Of a stretch of DNA of 64,000 nt, positions 48,884 to 58,433 are shown in pieces. The stretch comes from an uncultured Eubacterium sp. (GTDB taxonomy: Bacteria > Bacillota > Clostridia > Oscillospirales > Acutalibacteraceae), in NCBI GenBank assembly GCA_944380545.1, contig CALWHV010000007.1, positions 124,001-188,000 on the forward strand, given 5' to 3'. Every line of letters begins with the position of its first letter. The stretch's first letter is position 1. A program made the translations under genes and the position numbers. The notes under the pieces are model-generated. The model saw nothing but the letters and a program-made list of their open reading frames with translations. It was not told the DNA's origin and searched no databases.

Positions 48884-49930
48884 CTATTGATCTTCTGCTT
48901 TTCGGCGATTTAATTTAAAAATAATTGACGATACAGCTTTTTGCATAAGCTTAAACGGGATATCAAATACCGGCAGGGATAAAACGAGCGTTGTAAGCAC
49001 GGCGCAGAAAATCACCAAAACTACTCCAAGCAGCGAAAATTTCTGCACTAACAATATGTGTATATTTAAAGCCGCAAAAAGCCTTGCAACGAAATAGTGG
49101 ATAAAATATATTGCCAGTGTGCGCTTTCCGGCATCCGTAAAATATTTTACGCGTTTTTCGGTAATAAAAGTCGAAACGCCAACTATCATCAATGCGCCTA
49201 TTACATATTGAAGTATTCTGAACAATACGCCGTAAACCGGCATATCCATTGCTTCATATGAATATCTTGACGCAAAAACCGGCCGAAGAACATATGCCGT
49301 ATCCGTAAATCCCACACAAAAAACGCCGAACAAGACAACTGTGATTACTCCTGCGGCTTTTAGTGCCTTGTTTTTCAGAGCCGTTTGAGCCTTATCCGGC
49401 CGCATGCAAAAGCCGGCATAGAAAAACGGGAAAAATACAATGATTTTGGAAAGGCACATAAAATCGCCTATCTGATTGACAAAGCCTGCGGCAAGCGACA
49501 CAGCAAGCGACACCGGCAAAACAACAGACGGTTTTACATTTCTTATTAAAAATGTTACCAATAAATATGCCGCTGTTGCAAACATATACCACGGAGCATT
49601 CGGTGTTGAAAGCCACGACCAATTCGGAGTTCTGCCCGCAATCAGATCAAATAAGTAGATCCCGAATTTCATCAAATAGCCGACTATGATATAAAAGACG
49701 AAGCGATCAAATCTGAATTTATGATTTTCATCATATTTTAAAAAAACACCCGAAATAAACAAAAACATCGGCATAATGAACGAATTGCAATATACATATA
49801 CGGCATCGGCAAGCCTGTTTCCGCCGGTTAAATAATCCAAAAAGTGTATAATAACAACAAAAACTATCAGCAACAGCTTTGCATTATCCCAATATGAAAT
49901 CCGTGTGCTTGTCAATTTACTCATATTCAC
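48884..49930 (-). CDS. Acyltransferase-3 family membrane protein
   Basis: A 348-residue protein with about ten membrane helices. It opens RISYWDNAKLLLIVFVVIIH, with the active-site His at the end of helix 1, and has SFIMPMFLFISGVFLKYDE. It probably adds an acetyl or similar acyl group to locus 2 polymer. It is one of two adjacent acyltransferase-3 genes that share little sequence beyond the family motifs. ATG 49930; 13 bases separate it from the next gene. The area is AT-rich compared with most of the window. Confidence 0.82.
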   Translation of the reverse strand: MNMSKLTSTRISYWDNAKLLLIVFVVIIHFLDYLTGGNRLADAVYVYCNSFIMPMFLFISGVFLKYDENHKFRFDRFVFYIIVGYLMKFGIYLFDLIAGRTPNWSWLSTPNAPWYMFATAAYLLVTFLIRNVKPSVVLPVSLAVSLAAGFVNQIGDFMCLSKIIVFFPFFYAGFCMRPDKAQTALKNKALKAAGVITVVLFGVFCVGFTDTAYVLRPVFASRYSYEAMDMPVYGVLFRILQYVIGALMIVGVSTFITEKRVKYFTDAGKRTLAIYFIHYFVARLFAALNIHILLVQKFSLLGVVLVIFCAVLTTLVLSLPVFDIPFKLMQKAVSSIIFKLNRRKAEDQ

Positions 49931-49943
49931 TCCACTGAAAACA

Positions 49944-51014
49944 TTATTTTATCAATTCAATATTTTTGCCGAAAAGCTTTATTGAAGTTTTAAAATACCT
50001 TCCTGCCAGGAAAGGCAGAAGGCTTGAAATCAAGTAGGAAACACAAGCGAGCATACAGGTAATCACAAGCGCCAATAACGCATATAACAGCGTGTTTTCC
50101 GCTATATTATCACGAACAAAATATGAAAATTCTCTGTGCACAACCATAATTATCAGCGATTGCCTGCCTATAAATACAGCAATGTGCTTAATATACTTAA
50201 TCTTTGTTATATAATATGAAAGCCCTGCAATCAGCAGCGTACCGCTACAGCCTACAATAAGGAATAACGGAAAAACACCGTATTCGGCAACAGCCATTTG
50301 AACATAGCCCGTTTCTGTTGTTCTTCCGCCATAAAAAGTTAAAAAGCATAAGCCCGCCGAGATTATAATCATAAGAGCGCCAAAAGCCTTTTTGGTTTTT
50401 ACCGCGGGCATAAGATATTTTTGAAAAAGATACCCAAAATAAGCAAAGAGCGTTGAAACGAGCGAAATATCAATCCCCCAAAACCAGCGGTAAGGCGAAA
50501 TTTCTATTTTACCGATATAATAACCGCAAACGGCCAGCGCAATAAATATTATGCCGACAACAAGCTCGCCGTATTTTCTGTTAGAGATAAAAAACATCAA
50601 TACCTCAAAAAACAAGCACATAAAATAATAACTGGTAAGGAACCACAGCGTGCCCATACTGCCCGCGGCTTTTATTGATTCATCGGATCCCCAAATTAAA
50701 AGAAAAACATTATGAAAATTAAAATTGCAATATATTAAAGCCCAAATGAAATATGTAACGGCATATGAAAAGGTTCTTTTTATCAGGCGCCGGCCCAAAG
50801 CGCCGACATTTTCAGGCCGTTTGTAAGCCATACCATAGACGGAAAAGAATATCGGAACATGAAATCCGTAAAAATACGCTTTAAATAAATTCCCCGGAGA
50901 AAGCGAATGACCAAGCACGATCAGCCAAATACCAATGCCTTTGATTCCATCAATATAATCAAAACGATTAACAGCCGCAAGGTTGTTTTGATTTTCCTTA
51001 ATTGCTGAAATCAT
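49944..51014 (-). CDS. Acyltransferase-3 family membrane protein
   Basis: A 356-residue membrane protein with ten or so helices; family opening NRFDYIDGIKGIGIWLIVLG with HSLSPG (active-site His). FHVPIFFSVYGMAYKRPE follows. It is probably an O-acetyltransferase of the polysaccharide. ATG 51014 overlaps the SDR gene by 17 bases, with GGGAGTTCAAGGGA before it. The second acyltransferase gene of the pair is downstream. Two such genes in a row suggest two positions or two kinds of acylation. Confidence 0.82.
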   Translation of the reverse strand: MISAIKENQNNLAAVNRFDYIDGIKGIGIWLIVLGHSLSPGNLFKAYFYGFHVPIFFSVYGMAYKRPENVGALGRRLIKRTFSYAVTYFIWALIYCNFNFHNVFLLIWGSDESIKAAGSMGTLWFLTSYYFMCLFFEVLMFFISNRKYGELVVGIIFIALAVCGYYIGKIEISPYRWFWGIDISLVSTLFAYFGYLFQKYLMPAVKTKKAFGALMIIISAGLCFLTFYGGRTTETGYVQMAVAEYGVFPLFLIVGCSGTLLIAGLSYYITKIKYIKHIAVFIGRQSLIIMVVHREFSYFVRDNIAENTLLYALLALVITCMLACVSYLISSLLPFLAGRYFKTSIKLFGKNIELIK

Positions 51015-52095
51015 TCCCTTGAACTCCCTTCATACTTTTAATCGTTCGTATGAACATATCCTTTAAATCAACTTCCGCATTCCAGCCCAAGGACGACAGC
51101 TTATCGGAATTAAGCAAACATTTAAGCTTTTCGGTGTAACCGTATTTTTCCGGACTGTCCGCCTCTATTCTGACATTGATTTTTGATTCTTCAAAAAGAC
51201 CGGCAACCATTTTTGCCATATCTATTATTGTCATTGCCGTATTTTGATTGGCAATATTATAAGCCTCGCCCCTTGCTCCTTTGACCATAATTATAATAAG
51301 AGCCCATAGCGCGTCCCTGATATAGCAGTGATTTCTCAGTGTTTCTCCCGTTGTTTTCAAAACAATATCCTGTTTATTTATAACACTTCTTGCAAATTGA
51401 GCAAAAACACGATTATCATTATCTCTTATGCCGGGGCCGAATGTTAAAGCCAACCTGCCGATACTTGCAGCCACCCCATACTGCGTGTTGTATGCAAGGC
51501 ACATATTTTCACACAGCCTTTTGCTCTCCTTATAGCTGCTTCTCGGCTGCAAAATATCTATGTATCCATAATCGTTTTCGTAAATCCAGTCTTTTTCGGG
51601 ATCTGTTTGACCGTAAACCTCAAGGGTGGAAAAGTACACAAATCCCTCTATATTTTTTTCTCTTGCAAATTCAAGAACATTGTATGTGCCGAGAACCGCA
51701 GTGTTTATCGTGTCCGCCGGATTTGTAAGATGTTTTTTTGAATTGCCCGTAATACCTGCCGCATGCATTATGTAATCAACATTTTCTTCAATATGAAGCA
51801 GCTTTTTGATATCGGAAATAATTATCTTAAAACGCTCTCTTTCAACAAGCCTGCCGAATGCAATTTCGGCGTTTTGTGCGCTTCTGCAAAGAGCGATAAC
51901 GCTTATATTTGAATTATATATTCTGTTGCAGCAAAGGAACGCCTTTACAAGCTGAGAGCCCAAAAGACCGCTTGCACCCGTTACAAGCACCGTTTTGCCG
52001 TTCAAGCAGCCAAGAGCGCTTATCTTTCCGGCAAGTATTTCTATATCCTCTTGCAAAATCGAGTCAAATTCAACTTCCTTGTTCAACAAAATCAT
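50998..52095 (-). CDS. NAD-dependent extended SDR (nucleotide-sugar epimerase/dehydratase)
   Basis: A 365-residue Rossmann-fold enzyme. The cofactor loop is TVLVTGASGLLGSQLVKAFL, with MHAAGITG and the catalytic Tyr-x3-Lys in YKESKR. The C-terminal segment holds NHCYIRDALWALIIIM and EAYNIANQN, usual in extended SDRs. It could act on a CDP- or NDP-sugar. ATG 52095 forms an ATGA overlap with the stop of the cytidylyltransferase gene; two TTG codons slightly downstream are alternatives. Its direct link to the TarI/IspD-like gene suggests that both make one activated residue. Confidence 0.85.
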   Translation of the reverse strand: MILLNKEVEFDSILQEDIEILAGKISALGCLNGKTVLVTGASGLLGSQLVKAFLCCNRIYNSNISVIALCRSAQNAEIAFGRLVERERFKIIISDIKKLLHIEENVDYIMHAAGITGNSKKHLTNPADTINTAVLGTYNVLEFAREKNIEGFVYFSTLEVYGQTDPEKDWIYENDYGYIDILQPRSSYKESKRLCENMCLAYNTQYGVAASIGRLALTFGPGIRDNDNRVFAQFARSVINKQDIVLKTTGETLRNHCYIRDALWALIIIMVKGARGEAYNIANQNTAMTIIDMAKMVAGLFEESKINVRIEADSPEKYGYTEKLKCLLNSDKLSSLGWNAEVDLKDMFIRTIKSMKGVQGNDFSN

Positions 52096-52796
52096 TCTCC
52101 TTTGCAAATATATCTTGCATAATCAACATCCTTCGGAGTTGTTATTTTTAGATTATTCACATTGCCCTCGCTTATATGAATCTGCATCCCTCTGTTTACG
52201 AAAAGCTGAGAGGTGCCCGTCATTTTCAATAATTCATCCGTATCATAAGACGAAATCACATCATAAAACACATCCATCGGGCAGCCCGCGGGGGTTTGAC
52301 CTATCCAAAGCTGCTTACGGTCAAAAGTTGAATTAAGGCAGCCTTCCTGCTCGCTTCTATAAATCGTGTCGGAAACGGGAACAGACGCCATCGTGACGCC
52401 AAGCTTTTTTGTTTTTTCAACCGAGTCTTTAAGAATATCATAAGACACAAACGGTCTTACGGCATCATGTGTGATAAGAATGTCCTCGCGCCTTGCACCG
52501 AATCGTGCAACAATATCATTAACAACATTTAATAGCGACATCATTCTTTCCTTGCCGCCGGTGATAATGATTATCTTATCCGACACAGCTGAATAATTTT
52601 CGTTTACAAGCTTTTTTGTGTGCTCCTGCCAAGCCTCGTTTACGCAGATATATATAAGATCGAATAAGTCTGACTGCAAAAATTTATCAAGCGTTATAAG
52701 CAGGATCGGTTTTCCGTTTATCTCCAAAAACTGCTTGGGCACGCCTGCGCCCACCCTTGTTCCTTTGCCGCCTGCAAGTATTGCTCCGATAACCAC
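52092..52796 (-). CDS. IspD/TarI-type cytidylyltransferase
   Basis: A 234-residue enzyme that joins CMP to a polyol- or sugar-phosphate. The nucleotide site is AILAGGKGTRVGAGVPKQFL and GKPIL, and DAVRPFVSY and KITTPKDVDYARYI are the other family blocks. In a polysaccharide operon next to a TagF-like gene, TarI activity (CDP-ribitol or similar) is likelier than IspD activity in isoprenoid synthesis. The start is GTG 52796, after GGGGTGATATT. It overlaps the SDR gene by four bases, and 12 bases separate it from the glycerophosphotransferase-like gene. Confidence 0.88.
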   Translation of the reverse strand: MVIGAILAGGKGTRVGAGVPKQFLEINGKPILLITLDKFLQSDLFDLIYICVNEAWQEHTKKLVNENYSAVSDKIIIITGGKERMMSLLNVVNDIVARFGARREDILITHDAVRPFVSYDILKDSVEKTKKLGVTMASVPVSDTIYRSEQEGCLNSTFDRKQLWIGQTPAGCPMDVFYDVISSYDTDELLKMTGTSQLFVNRGMQIHISEGNVNNLKITTPKDVDYARYICKGE

Positions 52797-52808
52797 AATA
52801 TCACCCCG

Positions 52809-53948
52809 TCATAATAATTTAAAATATTCCAACACTCTTTCAGCAGAGTTTCCGTCCTTATATTTATGTATAAGATTGCGCTCCCTTTCACGCTCAACCC
52901 TATACTCATCCCTGCCGGCAATAACATCATTTATAAAATCAGAAAAATCCGCAACGCTGAATATGAATCTTCCCGGCAAATGCTCAAGCGGGTCGTCTAT
53001 AATAAAGCCGCCGCCCTCTTTATATTTTTCATAGTCGCTGAGCTCAAACGCAATCGGCTTATCCGTTAACAGATAATCAGCGTACACAGAAGAAAAATCC
53101 GTTATAAGCGCATCCGATTCAGCAAGCAGCTCATAGAGCTTCATCCCGGTTTGTGAAAATTCGTCGTTAGAATAAATTTTGATATTCGTGAAATTTTCAA
53201 AATCTGCTTTTTCAAGTTTTTGAGCGGGATGATATTTAACTACAAGATATGAATTTCCGTTTTTTAAAACTTCATTGAGCTTTGCCAAACTATTGTGATT
53301 TATAAGATTAAATTCGTTTGAATCCTTATCCACATAAATCGTACTGTTGTTTCTGTGCGTCCTGTAAGTTGGAAGCCATACAAAAAGCTTTTCACACTTG
53401 ATATTTTTTCTTATGGTTGCTTTTTCATTGTTTAAAAGCACATCATTTCTAGGATAGCCCAACGAAACAGATAATTCCATCTCTCCCGGATTGCACATAT
53501 CGCCGAACTTTCTGTGATAATCGGATAATCTGACCACGGCCGAATTAAAATCAACATTCCAAAATCGGCCTTTAGTATTTTTATATGAAAAGCCGTGGGT
53601 AAGATAGATTCTCTCTTGGCTTCTCTTCCCCTCCACACCGCAAGGTTCGTGAGTATAAAAACAATATTTTGCCTTTGCCTGATAATATATGCTTGAGGGT
53701 TTTCTGTTAGAAAAGGATATGTATTTAACTGTTTTTGTGTTTTTATACTTAAGAGGATCGCCGACCACCCAAACGAAACGATATTTGTTTGTGTTTTTCA
53801 AAAGATATTCAAATACGGGATACGAATTGTCGCACATATCCCCCACGCTTTCAAAAAGCACCATGTTTTGCTTTACCGGCGTTAGCTTCTGCCAGCATTT
53901 TACTAAATTAAAAATAATGGTTTTTATTTTACTTACCAAACTTTTCAT
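52809..53948 (-). CDS. CDP-glycerol glycerophosphotransferase-like enzyme (TagB/TagF family)
   Basis: A 379-residue peripheral membrane enzyme that moves polyol-phosphate from a CDP-polyol to a growing chain. Its N terminus is basic and amphipathic (about residues 1-30). The blocks NMVLFESVGDMCDNSYPVFE, YLTHGFSYKNTKGRFWNVD, SLGYPRNDVLL, FVWLPTYRTHRN and DALITDFSSVYADYLLTDKP are family marks, the last being the C-terminal active region. ATG 53948, four bases before the flippase gene stop region. With the cytidylyltransferase it suggests a phosphodiester-linked polyol in polymer 2. Confidence 0.9.
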   Translation of the reverse strand: MKSLVSKIKTIIFNLVKCWQKLTPVKQNMVLFESVGDMCDNSYPVFEYLLKNTNKYRFVWVVGDPLKYKNTKTVKYISFSNRKPSSIYYQAKAKYCFYTHEPCGVEGKRSQERIYLTHGFSYKNTKGRFWNVDFNSAVVRLSDYHRKFGDMCNPGEMELSVSLGYPRNDVLLNNEKATIRKNIKCEKLFVWLPTYRTHRNNSTIYVDKDSNEFNLINHNSLAKLNEVLKNGNSYLVVKYHPAQKLEKADFENFTNIKIYSNDEFSQTGMKLYELLAESDALITDFSSVYADYLLTDKPIAFELSDYEKYKEGGGFIIDDPLEHLPGRFIFSVADFSDFINDVIAGRDEYRVERERERNLIHKYKDGNSAERVLEYFKLL

Positions 53949-53952
53949 TGCT

Positions 53953-55494
53953 TTACCTTGCTTTTCTCAATTTTTTCAGTGCTCCCAAAATAAGCTCCTT
54001 TTCGGATCTGTTTGCAGCAAACATCCAAACAAAAGCACAATAAACAGCAGTGTAAATAATTATCCAAAACGCAAGCTTTACGATACTGCTTGTATCGGCA
54101 AAAATCATTATTAAAATCCCCGCTGCAAACGGCACAAGCATACCAAGGGTCTGCTTTAATATGTTTTTCCAAAATTCAATAACATCAATATTGATTTTTT
54201 TGTGATAAACAACATTCATTATTAAGCCGTTTGCAACCAAAGTTGCAATACCCGTTCCGAGGGCAGCGCCGATTCCTTCCAATATTTGACAAAGAAAAAT
54301 GCTTATAATCAGATTGAAAACGGCCATTGCGCCGTAAATATACGCCCTGTAATGATGTCTGTTTTCGGCGCGCTGTATTTCTATTCCCACATTCTGAATA
54401 AGAGGAATAATGCTTGGAATAATAAGCAGCAAGGCTATCACATAGGAATCTTCATATCCTTCTCCGGCCCAAAACCTGATAAACTGCTTGCCGAAAAAAA
54501 CAACTCCCGATGCAATGAGTGCAAGTAAAAGATACTGAACCCTTCCGACTTTAACAAAAATTTCCGTAAGCGCTTTTCGCTGTTCGGAAGAATCCATTTC
54601 ATATGAATTAACAACTTCATGGATGCGCGGGGTAAATACGCCGGAAATGGCTGTTGAAAATGTTTGAAAATGAGATTTCAAGCTTGCGCCGACGCTGTAA
54701 ACAGCAACGGCGGCCGTGCCGCAGAATCTTCCGAGCAAAATGCTGTCAATACCCGAATTTATTTGATCAACAACCATATTTATGGCAATAAGCCCGGAAA
54801 ACATAAAAACGCTTTTGAAAAGTTTTTTTTCAACATTTTTAAAATCAAATTTAAAATCTAAGCGTTTTGAATAATAAACGGTTATGATTTTTACGGCAAC
54901 ACCCGAAACAAGCGAAACCACAACCAGTCCAACCGCGCCGTACCCTAACCAAAGCACCAACACATTACAGGCTAACGCGATAAGAGATGATGCTATAGAA
55001 ATACTTTTTAAAAAAATGAATTTTTGCTTTGCGGAAACAAAACAGTTAAACACGGTGGTTAAAAAGCCAAATGATGTTGAACAAGTGAGCATAATCATCA
55101 TAACGCGTGCTTTTTCCATTTCGGTCGCCGTAAGCCCGTTTTCAAAAACCAGCTGCGGATTAAACGCTACAACAAATCCAAAAGCAAGCGCCAAAGCGGC
55201 AATTATTGAAAACACAATAAAGAACAGAGAATTAAAGCTATTGATTTTATCCGGCCTGTTCTCCGCTTTATATTTTGAAAAAAATCTTACATACGAACTT
55301 GTGAAACCGAGGTCGAGCAAGCCAAGCAAAGCCATGGTTGAGCTTACGGTGCCGTAAAGCCCGTATTCATTCTGACCCATAAGACGCAGGATTACAGGCG
55401 TTACGAGCAGCCCGGTTATCGCGCCCGTAAATATTTGCACATAGGACAGGACTGCGCCTATTTTTCTTTCGGATGATTGCGTTAACTTTTTCAT
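53953..55494 (-). CDS. Wzx-type flippase, locus 2
   Basis: A 513-residue MOP-family membrane protein with about fourteen helices. It opens RKIGAVLSYVQIFTGAITGL and LVTPVILRLMGQNEYGLYGT, the standard start of Wzx/RfbX proteins, and has FSGLIAINMVVDQINSGIDS in the middle. It differs in sequence from the flippase of locus 1, consistent with another repeat unit. ATG 55494 follows AAAGGTACAAAA. AT-rich. Confidence 0.88.
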   Translation of the reverse strand: MKKLTQSSERKIGAVLSYVQIFTGAITGLLVTPVILRLMGQNEYGLYGTVSSTMALLGLLDLGFTSSYVRFFSKYKAENRPDKINSFNSLFFIVFSIIAALALAFGFVVAFNPQLVFENGLTATEMEKARVMMIMLTCSTSFGFLTTVFNCFVSAKQKFIFLKSISIASSLIALACNVLVLWLGYGAVGLVVVSLVSGVAVKIITVYYSKRLDFKFDFKNVEKKLFKSVFMFSGLIAINMVVDQINSGIDSILLGRFCGTAAVAVYSVGASLKSHFQTFSTAISGVFTPRIHEVVNSYEMDSSEQRKALTEIFVKVGRVQYLLLALIASGVVFFGKQFIRFWAGEGYEDSYVIALLLIIPSIIPLIQNVGIEIQRAENRHHYRAYIYGAMAVFNLIISIFLCQILEGIGAALGTGIATLVANGLIMNVVYHKKINIDVIEFWKNILKQTLGMLVPFAAGILIMIFADTSSIVKLAFWIIIYTAVYCAFVWMFAANRSEKELILGALKKLRKAR

Positions 55495-55521
55495 TTTTGT
55501 ACCTTTACAAAAGATTGAGCT

Positions 55522-56502
55522 TTAAAGCTTTTTATAAAACATATAAACAGCTTTGAAAAAAGCAGGAGATATCATTATCATCAATACACTCAATTTAACA
55601 GCCATACCGACGCCGTTCAATTTGAGAAAAGATCTGCCGTATAGTTGAATTTCCCGTGCCATCAAAGGATAACATTGCTTTGCTAATTCTTTAAGGTTTG
55701 CCGAAAGCAGCTCCTGTATACAGCGCAGAACCAACCTGGTGTGTTTTTTTAACGCCACATCATAAACCGCAGTGTTCTTTTTTTCTTCGGCTAAAACTCT
55801 TTTATAAGTATTTTGCCATCGCATAACGCTTTCCCAAGTTATATTTGAAGTGGCAGAACCGCTCCTGCCGATTCGATAATTATAAAAACACTTTGCGACT
55901 GAAACGCATTTTTCCGCTTCTCTGAAAAACATATAATTGAACAAGAAATCTTCGCCGTATTTTACATTCTCGTCAAATCTTATGTTTTTGCTTTTTATCA
56001 AGGACATTTTGAATAATTTATTGCAATTTGAAAATGGATCAAAGTCTTCTCCTTTTACGAAGGCTTCAAGCACATCTTTGCCTCTGTGAACCGAATCCTT
56101 ATAATCGCCGCCCAATGCATAAATCTCATCCGCTGCATTCCTGTTGTAATTATTGCACACTGCCACATCGAAATCATCCTGCTTAACCAATTTATGCAAA
56201 GCTTCAATCATATCAAGCTCAATATAATCATCCGAATCAACAAAGCCTATATAAGCGCCGTTTGCACTATCTATCCCTGTATTTCTTGCCGAAGACACAC
56301 CGCCGTTTTCTTTGTGGATAACCTTTATACGGCTGTCTTTTTTTGCCCATTTGTCACATATTGCGGGGCAGTTATCGGGTGAACCGTCGTCTACAAGGAT
56401 TATTTCAAGATTTTTATAAGTTTGATCAGCTATGCTTTGAACGCAGCGGTCAAAATACTTTTCAGCATTATATACCGGAACTATAACGCTTATAAGCTCC
56501 AT
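55522..56502 (-). CDS. GT2-family glycosyltransferase (tandem copy 3)
   Basis: A 326-residue GT-A glycosyltransferase: [40 protein letters not shown], metal site IGFVDSDDYIELDMIE and ENVKYGEDFLFNYMFFREAE. ATG 56502 follows GGAGGCTTGAT. One of three GT2 genes in tandem; the first 70 residues are nearly the same in all three, and the C-terminal halves differ, as expected for transferases with different acceptors. Exact sugar unknown. Confidence 0.88.
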   Translation of the reverse strand: MELISVIVPVYNAEKYFDRCVQSIADQTYKNLEIILVDDGSPDNCPAICDKWAKKDSRIKVIHKENGGVSSARNTGIDSANGAYIGFVDSDDYIELDMIEALHKLVKQDDFDVAVCNNYNRNAADEIYALGGDYKDSVHRGKDVLEAFVKGEDFDPFSNCNKLFKMSLIKSKNIRFDENVKYGEDFLFNYMFFREAEKCVSVAKCFYNYRIGRSGSATSNITWESVMRWQNTYKRVLAEEKKNTAVYDVALKKHTRLVLRCIQELLSANLKELAKQCYPLMAREIQLYGRSFLKLNGVGMAVKLSVLMIMISPAFFKAVYMFYKKL

Positions 56503-56503
56503 A

Positions 56504-57502
56504 TCAAGCCTCCGTTAAATGCTTGTACTGTTTATTCCTCATTTTTGCATATCTACCGATAAATATTTTGTATAAAACAGGAAAAAACCACAAAAAAGCG
56601 GTTTTTAGCTTTATGGATTTTGAATAAAGTCCGCTTGTGAATATCTCTTTTTTATGATTAAGAATGCGCGAGCGAATGTCAGGGAAATATTCAAGGCAGT
56701 TGCCGCTCTCGCACATTTCTTTTATAGTTCTGAAGCTCTTAAACACATCGCCCATAACGCAGTATTTTAATATTTCGGGCTCTTGTTTAACCTGAGAAAA
56801 GATAATATCCATAACTTTGTGCTCATCAAATCTGGACTTGTCAAATTTTATATGCGAAACCGAATCTGAATTATTAAAATAATGATAAAACGGTTCGCTT
56901 TTAAGCACCAATTCATTTATGTTTTTTGCAACTTGAAAATTAAATAAAACATCTTCGGCATATTTAAACTTCTGAAATCTTATATTTTTCGTAACAGCAG
57001 AGGAAAAAAGCTTATTTCCCAAATGAACGGGCAGTAAACCTTCCGCAGCGCCTATCCATTGTAATAACTCCAAGTTATTAAATTCGCGTAAAGTTCCGTC
57101 AGACCAATCTTCAATATACCCATTTGCGCTCTCCCGAACAATTGCGCAAGCTGCTGCGTCGGCGCCAAAGTCCGCAATCAAGCTATAAAGCGCATCGTAC
57201 ATTTCAGGTGAAAGATAATCATCGCCGTCAACGAAGCCGATATATTCGCCGCGAGCCGCGTCAAGGCCTGCATTTCTTGCCGATGACACGCCGCCGTTTT
57301 TCTTGTGGATAACCTTGATGCGGCCGTCTTTTTTTGCCCATCCATCGCAGATTTTGGGGCTGTTATCGGGCGAGCCGTCGTCCACAAGTATTATCTCAAG
57401 CTCTTTGTAAGTTTGATCAACTATGCTTTGAACGCAGCGGTCAAGATATTTTTCAACATTGTAGATGGGGACTATGACGCTTATCAAGGGCTTGTCCATC
57501 AT
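56504..57502 (-). CDS. GT2-family glycosyltransferase (tandem copy 2)
   Basis: A 332-residue GT-A glycosyltransferase with [59 protein letters not shown] (metal site) and FKYAEDVLFNFQVAKNINEL. The first ATG at 57502 overlaps the previous gene stop by four bases; the second ATG at 57499 is better spaced from GGAGGA. It is the middle gene of the GT2 tandem. The C-terminal 80 residues are basic and have an amphipathic, membrane-touching helix as in other capsule GT2s. Confidence 0.88.
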   Translation of the reverse strand: MMDKPLISVIVPIYNVEKYLDRCVQSIVDQTYKELEIILVDDGSPDNSPKICDGWAKKDGRIKVIHKKNGGVSSARNAGLDAARGEYIGFVDGDDYLSPEMYDALYSLIADFGADAAACAIVRESANGYIEDWSDGTLREFNNLELLQWIGAAEGLLPVHLGNKLFSSAVTKNIRFQKFKYAEDVLFNFQVAKNINELVLKSEPFYHYFNNSDSVSHIKFDKSRFDEHKVMDIIFSQVKQEPEILKYCVMGDVFKSFRTIKEMCESGNCLEYFPDIRSRILNHKKEIFTSGLYSKSIKLKTAFLWFFPVLYKIFIGRYAKMRNKQYKHLTEA

Positions 57503-58422
57503 TTTCCTCCGGTTATAAATTTACTGTATAAACCGAGCGACAGCGAGAGCACGGCAGTTTTCAGCCTTGTTTTTTTTGAATACAGGAAGCTGCTGTTTAT
57601 CTCGCTTCGGTGCTCCAAAATAATCCGCCTTAATTTTGCGCATTCCCTGTTGTAGCCGCCTGCTTTTAAAGCCCCGCTGAGCACCACGAAGCAGGAGTCG
57701 ATCAAGCCTTTTACCGCAAAGCGCTCCAGCTTTGTGCCGGCGCAGTCGCCCAAAATTATCTCCTTGGCTTTTACGGCGTCAAAAGCGCCGATATTGAAGC
57801 TCTGCTTGCTGGTGCTGTCCTCATTCAGCTGATAATTGTACTTTTTGTCTTTAACACAGGCTATTGAAGCGGCGCTTTTTATTGCAAAATAATTGAACAC
57901 CTGGTCTTCACAGCAGGTGAGCGGCGGCATCTTTGCGCATTTTGCAATATCGGATTTATAGAGCTTGTTCCACAGCACGCCGAAAACATAATCGCCCGAT
58001 GCGGTAAGCTCCAGCGCTTTTTCACGGGAGGGCGCCTCAAGGCTTGCCTCGTCATAATCGCCGCCCGTAAATCCGCAGACGGCAATATCCGCGCCGTTTT
58101 CTTTCAGAGCGTTCAGCAAAATCTCAAGCATATCCAGCTCAATATAATCGTCGCTGTCAACAAAAGCCGTATACTTGCCGCTTGCAATTTGAAGCGCGGT
58201 GTTTCTTGCGTTTGCCACGCCCTTGTTTTTTATATGTAGGACTTTTATCCTGCCGTCTCGTTTTGCCCATTCATCGCAGATTTCGGGGCAGTTATCCGGC
58301 GATTCATCATCCACAAGAATTATCTCAAGCTCTTTATAAGTTTGATCAACTATGCTTTGAACGCAGCGCTCAAGATACTTTTCCGTTTTATAAACCGGAA
58401 CGATCACGCTGATCCTATCCAT
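57499..58422 (-). CDS. GT2-family glycosyltransferase (tandem copy 1)
   Basis: A 307-residue GT-A glycosyltransferase: [40 protein letters not shown] (Glu replacing the usual Gly in DDGSPD), metal site AFVDSDDYIELDMLEILLN and MPPLTCCEDQVFNYFAIKSA. I prefer ATG 58422, five bases after GGAGG, to the ATG three bases before or the longer frame from 58452. It is slightly shorter than its two tandem neighbours. The DDES change lies in the nucleotide-binding loop and may affect activity. Confidence 0.86.
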   Translation of the reverse strand: MDRISVIVPVYKTEKYLERCVQSIVDQTYKELEIILVDDESPDNCPEICDEWAKRDGRIKVLHIKNKGVANARNTALQIASGKYTAFVDSDDYIELDMLEILLNALKENGADIAVCGFTGGDYDEASLEAPSREKALELTASGDYVFGVLWNKLYKSDIAKCAKMPPLTCCEDQVFNYFAIKSAASIACVKDKKYNYQLNEDSTSKQSFNIGAFDAVKAKEIILGDCAGTKLERFAVKGLIDSCFVVLSGALKAGGYNRECAKLRRIILEHRSEINSSFLYSKKTRLKTAVLSLSLGLYSKFITGGK

Positions 58423-58433
58423 CATTTCCTCCG

